This document shows, one piece after another, positions 1-5,748 of a DNA stretch of 13,963 nucleotides (position 1 is the first letter of the stretch; the number at the start of each line of letters is the position of its first letter). The position numbers were made by a program, and so were the translations under genes. Source of the DNA: Bacteroidales bacterium UBA2939 (lineage in GTDB: Bacteria > Bacteroidota > Bacteroidia > Bacteroidales > P3); NCBI GenBank assembly GCA_002349055.1, contig DECD01000054.1:195649-209611 (forward strand), given 5' to 3'. A model generated the notes under the pieces. That model made no database searches and was not told where the DNA came from. It saw only the letters and a program-made list of their open reading frames with translations.

Positions 1-20
1 CAAAGTGACTGAGGGGTGTG

Positions 21-258
21 TCAGAGCCAATTGGAATTCAGTTGTGTACGCACCATGTAAGCCAGTTCGCGAGTGGAGCCGTACCAGCGAATAGGAGCGA
101 GAGGAGGCGTACCATCGCCACACATCAGGTAGGTGAAAAAAGTGTTATCCTCCGAAGAGTGCTGCAAAGGTACGGAGAAAGTAGCGACCGACAAAGTTGT
201 TTTTATCAACAGTGCAGTTACGGAAGAGGGCGGCGAGGTCAACTTGCCGAGGGTCAGG
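21..258 (-). pseudogene. Possible degenerate minus-strand coding remnant
   Basis: Read leftwards, two frames look protein-like one after the other. About 258-146 gives a peptide containing QVDLAALFRNCTVDKNNFVG and ending at a TAA after RTFAALFGG. The adjacent frame, ending at a TGA at 21-23, contains APIRWYGSTRELAYMVR. The W-x-G-S/T-x3-L pattern is loosely reminiscent of RteC-like proteins of Bacteroides conjugative elements, but I cannot identify the family. The frame change suggests a frameshifted fragment. A promoter-like sequence inside the region argues instead for a leader plus a short 34-aa peptide starting at 125. The sequence alone does not decide between these. Confidence 0.25.
165..195 (-). 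promoter_or_regulatory. Bacteroidales-type promoter, leftward
   Basis: On the minus strand TTTG (195-192) is followed after exactly 19 nt by TACCTTTG (172-165). This matches the Bacteroidales primary sigma consensus TTTG-N19/20-TAnnTTTG at both boxes. Initiation would fall near 158 and run leftward out of the window. A GGAGG lies about 20 nt upstream of an ATG at 125. What it transcribes is unclear: a 34-aa reading frame ending at 21, or something beyond the edge. Confidence 0.5.
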
Positions 259-313
259 CGGTCATCCCGTTGAAAAAAATTTCACGAAAAGTTATCCACA
301 GCCCTCCACTGTG

Positions 314-348
314 CCCGCCGATTCTATCGGCGGGAGAAAACATCTCCC
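314..348. repeat. Two mutually exclusive hairpins
   Basis: CCCGCCGAT (314-322) and ATCGGCGGG (326-334) form a perfect 9-bp stem with a 3-nt loop. GGGAG (332-336) can instead pair with CTCCC (344-348) across a 7-nt loop. The two stems share GGG at 332-334, so only one can form at a time. No U-run follows the first stem on the + strand, so it is not a standard intrinsic terminator. The position directly before the YhcG-like reading frame fits an attenuator-like or transcription-blocking structure, but this is inference. Confidence 0.45.
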
Positions 349-357
349 ACCAAAATT

Positions 358-1041
358 TTGCCATTCCAGAAATATTTTGAGCGCTATCTGCGTGGTCAGG
401 TGAGGACTATCGTCCAAGCCCAAAACGAGATGCTGTCCTATTACTGGAGCCTAGGACGCGACATCGTGAAAAAGAAAGCAGAAAGTAAATGGGGCAGTGG
501 ATTCTTCAACCAATTGAGTCTCGATATGAAGGCAATGTTCCCTGGCGATTCGGGATTCTCTGTAACCAACCTTAAGTATATGAAGCGTTGGTATGCTTTC
601 TATAATGATGGTGCAGCAATTCGTCACCAAGCTGGTGACGAATTTGATGTTGCAATTCGTCAGCAACCTGGTGACGAATTGGAAATGCCTGATATATTTG
701 CAGTTGTTCCCTGGAGACACCATATCCAAATCTTCACCAAGAGCCATTCGATAGAAGAGGCGTTATTCTACATCAGCAAGGTGGCTACAGAGGGTTGGAG
801 CCGCAGTAGGCTTGAGAGCCAGATGGAGAAGCAACTGTTTTTGGCACAAGGTGCCGCTATCACTAATTTCGAGCAAACGTTGCCGTCGTCGCAAATCCAA
901 ATAGCAAAAGAGATTTTGAAAGATCCCTATCATTTCGGCTTTTTGAACATGAAAGAGGAATATGCGGAGAAAGACTTGGAGGATGCGCTGGTGTCCAACG
1001 TCACCCAATTCTTGTTGGAGTTGGGCAAAGGAACGCCGTAA
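358..1041 (+). CDS. YhcG/DUF1016-family protein, truncated before the nuclease domain
   Basis: The protein matches the N-terminal helical domain of the YhcG (DUF1016) family: VQAQNEMLSYYWSLGRDI (19-36), FSVTNLKYMKRWY (67-79), VPWRHH (117-122), a ILKDPYHFGFL block (186-196) and ALVSNVTQFLLELGKG (210-225). Intact members are about 330-370 aa and continue into a PD-(D/E)xK nuclease domain beginning with a G-x-x-F-x-G-R-Q stretch. Here the frame stops two residues after GKG, at 227 aa, so the catalytic half is missing. The only start in frame is TTG at 358; no ATG is available after the stop at 271, so the 5' end may be damaged too. A 36-bp tandem repeat at 616-687 fills the variable linker. The 3' end runs into the WYL gene. 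Probably non-functional as a nuclease, though the helical domain could persist as a binding protein. Confidence 0.75.
   Translation: MPFQKYFERYLRGQVRTIVQAQNEMLSYYWSLGRDIVKKKAESKWGSGFFNQLSLDMKAMFPGDSGFSVTNLKYMKRWYAFYNDGAAIRHQAGDEFDVAIRQQPGDELEMPDIFAVVPWRHHIQIFTKSHSIEEALFYISKVATEGWSRSRLESQMEKQLFLAQGAAITNFEQTLPSSQIQIAKEILKDPYHFGFLNMKEEYAEKDLEDALVSNVTQFLLELGKGTP
616..687 (+). repeat. 36-bp tandem repeat with an internal hairpin
   Basis: Two adjacent 36-bp units (616-651 and 652-687) both begin GCAATTCGTCA and encode AIRHQAGDEFDV and AIRQQPGDELEM. In unit 1, AATTCGTCACCA (618-629) and TGGTGACGAATT (633-644) are a perfect 12-bp inverted repeat with a 3-nt loop. Unit 2 keeps the palindrome with mismatches. 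The repeat is in frame and sits in the linker between the conserved YhcG blocks. Confidence 0.85.
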
Positions 1042-1064
1042 CTCGCTATTATATCCTCGATAAA

Positions 1065-2078
1065 TTGCTGGCCAACCGCTATCATCTCTATTCAACCGAG
1101 GATCTTCGCCAACTCGTTAACGAGGAGTTGGAAGAGTTGGGTCAAGAGCCTGTGAGCCGTCGTACCATCGAACTCGACCTGCACTATCTGGAGTACGAGG
1201 GTCCATTTCTCGCCGAGATTGAACATTATCAGATTGATGTCCCCAGCCAGAACAACCCCAACAAGACCGTCAAAAAAAGCTGTCACCGCTATGCTGACCC
1301 CTCGTTTTCCATCTTCAAGAAGGAAATGACGGAGGACGAGAAATATCTCCTCTCCGAAGCCTTATCGTTGCTGGGACAGTTTGACGGCCTTCCCAATCTG
1401 GATGGATTGGAAGCCTTGCGGAAGAGCCTGGATGTAAAAACCGACCGTCAGATAATCTCCTTCACCAAGAACCCTTTGGAGAACTCCACGCTGCTTGGTG
1501 AGCTGTTCACCTCCATCTCGCAGAAGCAGGTGATAGAACTGCATTTCCACAAGTTCGACACACCAGAGATAGACCGTACCGTGATAGTCCATCCATATAT
1601 GCTCAAGGAATACAACCGACGGTGGTTCCTGATTGCTGCTGCGGAAGACACGGGTAGGATTTTGAATTTTGCTCTCGACCGCATTGATAGCGTTGTACCT
1701 TTGCCGAGTCATAATTATGTGGAATATGATGGGAATTTGAACGAACGCTTCGAGAATATTGTCGGAGTGTCGCTCTACGACAACCGCCCCGTGCAGACGA
1801 TCCTCTTCTGGGTCAGCGACCGCTCGAAGGACTATGTGGCCACCAAACCCATCCACGAGTCGCAGAAGCACTATCGCGGAGATAAAGAAGCCGAGCTGCG
1901 TCGGCAGTACCCCACATTGGAAGGCGGCGCCTTCTTCTCCATCGACTGCATTGAGAACTATGAACTCATTCGCGAGCTGACCTCATTTGGAGAAGATCTG
2001 ATTGTTTTGTCGCCAGAAGAAGTACGACGCAGTGTAATTCAGCGAATTGAAGAATTTTATCAAGCCTATCACGTGTAA
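1065..2078 (+). CDS. WYL-domain transcriptional regulator, 5' end disrupted
   Basis: Members of this family are usually DNA-binding regulators with an N-terminal winged helix and a ligand- or nucleic-acid-sensing WYL domain; many sit beside defence loci. Seen here: an HTH-like segment (STEDLRQLVNEELEELG then SRRTIELDLHYLE, residues 10-49), a linker, a WYL core with HPYMLKEYNRRWFL (176-189; W187-F188-L189 replaces W-Y-L), FALDRIDSV, and a WCX-like C-terminal part. TTG at 1065 is the first usable start, but it lies inside the family's first helix: the codons just upstream (from 1029) read RNAVTRYYILDK, the normal beginning of such proteins. No ATG or GTG lies in frame near that point because the gene is fused to the truncated YhcG gene. 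Translation may depend on coupling to that gene, or this may be a remnant. Confidence 0.8.
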   Translation: MLANRYHLYSTEDLRQLVNEELEELGQEPVSRRTIELDLHYLEYEGPFLAEIEHYQIDVPSQNNPNKTVKKSCHRYADPSFSIFKKEMTEDEKYLLSEALSLLGQFDGLPNLDGLEALRKSLDVKTDRQIISFTKNPLENSTLLGELFTSISQKQVIELHFHKFDTPEIDRTVIVHPYMLKEYNRRWFLIAAAEDTGRILNFALDRIDSVVPLPSHNYVEYDGNLNERFENIVGVSLYDNRPVQTILFWVSDRSKDYVATKPIHESQKHYRGDKEAELRRQYPTLEGGAFFSIDCIENYELIRELTSFGEDLIVLSPEEVRRSVIQRIEEFYQAYHV

Positions 2079-2090
2079 GGGAAACAGCCA

Positions 2091-2135
2091 TTATGCAAGG
2101 TGAATTATGTATTTTTCATAATTTTTTTTGCATAA
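2091..2135. promoter_or_regulatory. Nested inverted repeats between WYL gene and ATPase gene
   Basis: An outer perfect 8-bp inverted repeat, TTATGCAA (2091-2098) with TTGCATAA (2128-2135), encloses an inner 7-bp one, AATTATG (2103-2109) with CATAATT (2117-2123). The inner stem runs into a T-tract (2122-2129) and could act as a weak AT-rich terminator for the WYL gene. The outer right arm overlaps the -33 box of the next promoter, as expected of an operator. WYL proteins often bind such palindromes; direct control here is inference. Confidence 0.5.
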
Positions 2136-2157
2136 TGAGAAAAAAGTTGTAATTTTG
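2127..2157 (+). promoter_or_regulatory. Bacteroidales promoter for the ATPase gene
   Basis: TTTG (2127-2130), a 19-nt spacer and TAATTTTG (2150-2157) match the TTTG-N19/20-TAnnTTTG consensus at both boxes. Initiation near 2164-2167 would give a leader of about 35 nt before the ATG at 2201. Confidence 0.7.
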
Positions 2158-2200
2158 CAATCGAAATTATCTTAATGTACATTAAATTAATTGACGTTAC

Positions 2201-3517
2201 ATGAGATTCTACGACAGGGATAAAGAGCTGAATATACTCAATACAAATTGGAATCAGACAACAGAACGGGGTCGATTGACGGTAGTCACAGGACGACGTC
2301 GAATCGGCAAAACCACCATGCTGAGGAAGAGTGCCGAAGAGGGCAATCAGCCGCTCCTCTACCTCTATGTTTCGAAAGACAACGAGCGTGTACTGACAGG
2401 CAAGTTTCAGGAGGCTGCCGAGCAGGCACTGGGGCTCCAGATTTTCGGTCGGTTGGAGACATTCGCCCAGTTCTTTGAACAGTTGATGCGTTATGGCCAG
2501 CAGAATCATTTCACCCTGATTTTTGACGAATTCCAGAATTTCATCAAAGTCAACCCCGCGATTCCAAGCCACATTCAGGACATTTGGGACAAAAACCACG
2601 AGAAGGTGAAAGTCAATATGGTGGCTTGCGGAAGTATCTATAGTATGATGCACAAGATTTTCGACAATGAGGACGAGCCGCTCTATGGACGGCAGGATTG
2701 CCGCATTAACATGCAGCCCTTCCGCATAAGTGTGCTCAAGGAGGTACTGCACGACCACAACCCCAAGTATACCTCCGAGGATCTACTCTGTCTCTATATG
2801 CTTACCGGTGGTGTGGCCAAATATGTTGCCTGGCTGATGGACGCAAAAGCCGTCACAAAAGCCAAGATGCTCCGCTGGGTTACACAGGCGGGGTCTCCCT
2901 ATCTCTCCGAAGGCACAGAACTCATCATGTCGGAGTTCGGCAAAGACTATACCAACTACCTGAGTATTCTCCAGCTGATAGCTTCGGGGCTTACCACGCA
3001 GAGTGAGATTGACGGAGCCATCGGCAAGAACACGGGAGCCTATCTCGACAACCTGGAGGTGGAGTACAGCTACATACACCACCGTCAGCCGATGTTCAGC
3101 AAGCCAGGCGGGCGCAACTCACGCTGGCAACTCGACGACTGTTTCCTGCGCTTTTGGTTCCGCTTCATCCTGCGCAACCAGGCGCTTGTTGAGATGGAGC
3201 GTAACGACCTGCTGCTCGAAATCGTCGAGCGGGGCTATGAGCAATATTCGGGACTTGTGCTCGAGCAGTATTTCCGTCAGAAATGGATGGAAGAAGAGCG
3301 TGTGACGCTAGTGGGCAACTATTGGGACCGCAAAGGTGTAAACGAGATAGACATGATAGCCATAAATGAGATTGACAAGAAGGCGGTAGTGGCCGAGGTC
3401 AAGCGTCAACGAAAGAAGCTCAATTCTTCGGAGTTGTCCGGTAAAGTGTCCACCATCAGCAAAAAGCTGGCAAAATATGAAGTCCGCCAGATAGGATTGA
3501 CGATGGAAGATATGTAA
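2201..3517 (+). CDS. ATPase_2/DUF234-family ATPase with PD-(D/E)xK-like C-terminus
   Basis: A 438-aa P-loop ATPase of the archaeal-type ATPase_2 family (STAND-related). It starts with the typical FYDRDKELNILN, then Walker A GRRRIGKTT (31-39), Walker B LIFDEFQNF (106-114), a sensor-like VACGSIYSMM (141-150) and LTGGVAKYVAWL (201-212). The middle is a winged-helix-like region (about 250-330). The C-terminal DUF234 part resembles a restriction-endonuclease fold: an E near 355, then NEIDMIAIN (381-389) and VVAEVK (396-401), matching the E-x-D ... E-x-K pattern. The length fits an intact member. The biochemical role of the family is poorly defined; many members are variable accessory genes. It has its own promoter and its GC content is clearly higher than that of the genes around 6000-9000. 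Function beyond ATP binding is not established. Confidence 0.85.
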   Translation: MRFYDRDKELNILNTNWNQTTERGRLTVVTGRRRIGKTTMLRKSAEEGNQPLLYLYVSKDNERVLTGKFQEAAEQALGLQIFGRLETFAQFFEQLMRYGQQNHFTLIFDEFQNFIKVNPAIPSHIQDIWDKNHEKVKVNMVACGSIYSMMHKIFDNEDEPLYGRQDCRINMQPFRISVLKEVLHDHNPKYTSEDLLCLYMLTGGVAKYVAWLMDAKAVTKAKMLRWVTQAGSPYLSEGTELIMSEFGKDYTNYLSILQLIASGLTTQSEIDGAIGKNTGAYLDNLEVEYSYIHHRQPMFSKPGGRNSRWQLDDCFLRFWFRFILRNQALVEMERNDLLLEIVERGYEQYSGLVLEQYFRQKWMEEERVTLVGNYWDRKGVNEIDMIAINEIDKKAVVAEVKRQRKKLNSSELSGKVSTISKKLAKYEVRQIGLTMEDM

Positions 3518-3522
3518 CTAAG

Positions 3523-3562
3523 GTGTTACGCAAATAGGTTGCGCACGACGGTTGTACTTTTG
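3523..3562 (+). promoter_or_regulatory. Promoter region of the caspase operon, with an inverted repeat
   Basis: TACTTTTG (3555-3562) is a full match to the Bacteroidales -7 box TAnnTTTG; no perfect TTTG stands at the expected -33 position. That space is instead taken by CGCAA (3529-3533) ATAGG TTGCG (3539-3543), extendable to GTG/CAC (3523-3525 and 3544-3546 region) with a 3-nt bulge. A weak -33 box covered by an inverted repeat suggests an activator- or repressor-controlled promoter. Transcription would start only a few bases before the ATG at 3576. Confidence 0.55.
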
Positions 3563-3575
3563 CAAACGAAATAAA

Positions 3576-4472
3576 ATGACATCTGACAAACATATTTTTT
3601 TGAAACATATTGGGATATTCATACTGTTGGTGTTGTCTGTGCCCTTAATGGCTCAACAGAAACATGCGTTGCTAATTGGAATATCCGACTATCCTCAATA
3701 CAAAGACTCCGACGCTTCGTGGGGCCGTATACATGGAGCAAATGACGTACAGTTACTATCGCCGATATTATCTAACCAGGGATTCAAGGTCACATCACTC
3801 ACTAACAAATCTGCAACTCATAGCGCGATAGAAAAAAAACTCAAGAAACTGATTCAATCAATACAACCAGGAGACATTGTATACATCCAACTCTCCGGTC
3901 ACGGTCAAGCTGTTGAAGATGAGAATGAGGACGAAGTGGATGGATGGGATGAAGCGTTTATCCCTTATGATGCCAAACGTTGTTATAAGGAGAATGTCTA
4001 TCGCGGAGAGAACCATTTGCTGGATGATGAACTAAACAGCTATCTTAATGCCATAAGAAAGAACGTAGGCGAGAATGGTATTGTCTATGTTGTAATTGAT
4101 GCTTGTCACGCAGGGGCATCTTATCGTGGTAATGAGATAGAAGATAGTGTATATATACGCGGTACTGATATTGGCTTCAGCAAGAGCGGGAAACCGTATG
4201 CTCCAAAGATTGACAAACGAGGCAACATACGAATCTCTACTGAGAATGGAATGGCTCCAATAGTTATGCTGGAAGCCTGCCGGTCATACGAAGTAAACAC
4301 CGAGATAAAACAGAACGGCCAGTATTATGGCCCAATGTCCTATTATATCAGTCGGCAATTGTTAACCACAACCCTCTCTTTCGACACTAAATGGATAGAA
4401 GAGGTGCGGAAAGGCATGGATATAGATACTCGACTAGTCATACAACACATGGTGACGGAAAGCTCGAAATAA
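3576..4472 (+). CDS. Exported metacaspase-like C14 cysteine peptidase
   Basis: A caspase-fold protease of the bacterial metacaspase type. Residues 1-26 form a signal peptide (charged start, hydrophobic 12-22, PLMA before QQK), so the enzyme should act in the periplasm or envelope. The mature protein begins at once with the caspase beta strand KHALLIGISDY (29-39), then GANDVQLLSPILSNQGF (54-70), the catalytic His in QLSGHGQ (His109) and the catalytic Cys in VIDACHAG (Cys177). DEDEVDGWDEAFIP-like acidic residues (115-130) match the metacaspase block and predict Arg/Lys specificity and possibly calcium dependence. It is 298 aa with no prodomain or repeats, close to the minimal fold. ATG 3576 is preferred over upstream TTG 3552, which lies across the promoter. 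First gene of a four-gene operon; the stop is 2 nt before the sigma factor start. Confidence 0.9.
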   Translation: MTSDKHIFLKHIGIFILLVLSVPLMAQQKHALLIGISDYPQYKDSDASWGRIHGANDVQLLSPILSNQGFKVTSLTNKSATHSAIEKKLKKLIQSIQPGDIVYIQLSGHGQAVEDENEDEVDGWDEAFIPYDAKRCYKENVYRGENHLLDDELNSYLNAIRKNVGENGIVYVVIDACHAGASYRGNEIEDSVYIRGTDIGFSKSGKPYAPKIDKRGNIRISTENGMAPIVMLEACRSYEVNTEIKQNGQYYGPMSYYISRQLLTTTLSFDTKWIEEVRKGMDIDTRLVIQHMVTESSK

Positions 4473-4474
4473 CT

Positions 4475-5065
4475 ATGGCGATTATACCATTGAACCGAAA
4501 ACGAGACAAGGTCTTAAATGACTTTGCAAGAGAGTACCGAGAACGTACACTCTCTTATCTCCGCAATACCTTTTCGTTAAGCAGAGAGGATTGTGAGGAT
4601 GTCTTTCAGGAGGCCTCAATCATTCTCTACCGAGCTGCAGTTGACGGCAAATTGGACAATCTCGCTTCTTCTTTGTATACTTACTTTATCGGAATCTGCA
4701 ACAACAAGGCTCACGAACAACTACGTACAAATGGCAAGATGCTATTGTCGTCAATAGATGCATTCTCCAGCGAAGACGGCGAGCAACGATATAATGCCAT
4801 CTTGACTAAAGCGGATAAGATTCTCAATATGATGGATTCTAACGAAAAGGTTGAAGAAGAACGTAACAGCATTATTCAGGAACTAGTCAAGAGTTTGCCC
4901 TCCCCGTGTAATGAATTGCTATGGTCCTACTATCGTGATGTCCTTTCGATGAAAGCAATCGCACAGATGTTCAACTATGCCAGCGAGAGTGTTGCAAAAG
5001 TGACCAAGCATCGTTGCCAGGAGAAATTTCGCAAGAGTTATGAGAATGCTCTCGCTAAAATGTAA
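4475..5065 (+). CDS. ECF-type RNA polymerase sigma factor
   Basis: A 196-aa group-4 sigma factor. Region 2 spans about 20-86 and includes REDCEDVFQEASIILYRA (37-54), the sigma2 motif that contacts core polymerase and the -10 element. Region 4 spans about 133-190, with the -35 recognition helix-turn-helix SMKAIAQMFNYASESVAKVT (158-177). No region 3 is present, as usual for ECF factors. ATG 4475 lies 2 nt after the caspase stop. An in-frame ATG at 4391 inside the caspase gene would only add residues before the sigma fold, so I prefer 4475. The next gene encodes a one-span protein of anti-sigma type, the standard partner arrangement. Target promoters are unknown; similar leaders at 9094 and 11212 are candidates. 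Confidence 0.88.
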   Translation: MAIIPLNRKRDKVLNDFAREYRERTLSYLRNTFSLSREDCEDVFQEASIILYRAAVDGKLDNLASSLYTYFIGICNNKAHEQLRTNGKMLLSSIDAFSSEDGEQRYNAILTKADKILNMMDSNEKVEEERNSIIQELVKSLPSPCNELLWSYYRDVLSMKAIAQMFNYASESVAKVTKHRCQEKFRKSYENALAKM

Positions 5066-5086
5066 AAACGAAACACCTACAAGACT

Positions 5087-5746
5087 ATGGACGACCAAAC
5101 ATATAATAACGAGGAAAGAATCAACCGTTACCTTCATGGAGAGATGACACCAGAAGAGGAATCTGCGTTTGAATCAGACCTCCAGAAAGACGACACCTTG
5201 AAAAGACAGGCTGAGTCTATGGCCAGAATCGTCAAAGGGATGAAGTGTATTGGTGATAAACACGACAAACAATTGGTGGAGCAGATGAAGTCATCGTCTG
5301 AGAGAAAAGCTTTCCCTGTCCGCTGGATATCTGTTGCAGCCAGCTTCGCGCTAATCCTTACAGTAGGATATCATGTTTATGAATACTCCGCGACCACAGG
5401 ATTAGGTCGAGAATACGCCTCTGCTTTCCCAACGTCTTCCATTATTAGGGGAGAGGAGGACAAAGATGTTTCGGAGACACTTACAGCCTTATTTGATAAT
5501 GTTGCCAACGGACAAGATTTAGACAATACGATAAAGCAACTTGAGAAGTTGTGGACGCTGTCTCAGAGTGATACATATAATGACTACACGACGTATGAAC
5601 CCTATATCGGATGGAATCTGGCCATTGCCCACTTGCGTAACAACGATAAGAAAGAAGCAAAGACTATCCTTAACCAGTTGCAAACAATGTATCCGGAAGG
5701 AACGGCAATCGGAGATAAAGTCACAGAATTGCTAAAGATAATTTGA
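5087..5746 (+). CDS. Single-span anti-sigma-factor-like protein with TPR-like periplasmic domain
   Basis: 219 aa in three parts. The N-terminal cytoplasmic part (1-78) begins with INRYLHGEMTPEEESAFES, the acidic helix pattern typical of Bacteroidetes anti-sigma factors. It lacks the H-x3-C-x2-C zinc motif of classical ZAS domains. One membrane helix follows (about 80-98, WISVAASFALILTVGYHVY) with positive residues before it, so the N-terminus should be inside. The C-terminal part (about 100-219) is periplasmic, with helical TPR-like sequence: GWNLAIAHLRNNDKKEAKTI (175-194). It follows the sigma gene by 21 nt and its stop is 2 nt before the CHAT gene. Expected role: hold the sigma factor at the membrane until a periplasmic signal or cleavage releases it. 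Assignment rests on position and topology more than on a diagnostic motif. Confidence 0.72.
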   Translation: MDDQTYNNEERINRYLHGEMTPEEESAFESDLQKDDTLKRQAESMARIVKGMKCIGDKHDKQLVEQMKSSSERKAFPVRWISVAASFALILTVGYHVYEYSATTGLGREYASAFPTSSIIRGEEDKDVSETLTALFDNVANGQDLDNTIKQLEKLWTLSQSDTYNDYTTYEPYIGWNLAIAHLRNNDKKEAKTILNQLQTMYPEGTAIGDKVTELLKII

Positions 5747-5748
5747 AA

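Larger units (their letters stand above)
1..357. other. Left-edge region without an intact gene
   Basis: Several short open frames cross this stretch on both strands, but none has a convincing length, start and domain together. What I can see is a minus-strand promoter-like signal (165-195), a protein-like but broken minus-strand reading frame, a TTATCCACA word at 292-300, and two overlapping hairpins (314-334 and 332-348) just before the YhcG-family gene. The stretch reads as a decayed junction between an older leftward gene and the rightward genes that fill the rest of the window. Confidence 0.6.

Noticed and set aside
292..300. TTATCCACA, a perfect DnaA-box-type 9-mer, as part of a replication origin
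   Set aside because: It is a single copy with no second box, AT-rich unwinding element or replication gene nearby.
18..403. Rightward reading frames of 120 and 68 codons at the left edge
   Set aside because: The translations are rich in Arg, Ser and Pro without domain-like pattern, cross the hairpin region and lack start context; they look like shadows.
358..1041. Active YhcG nuclease
   Set aside because: The PD-(D/E)xK half is absent and the frame closes right before it, so nuclease activity cannot be supported.
3552..3575. TTG start at 3552 for the caspase gene
   Set aside because: This start lies within the -7 promoter box and would put eight extra residues in front of a normal signal peptide; ATG 3576 is better.
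4391..4474. Longer sigma factor start at 4391
   Set aside because: It would overlap the caspase gene by 82 bases and adds residues unrelated to the sigma fold; ATG 4475 fits the 2-nt junction.
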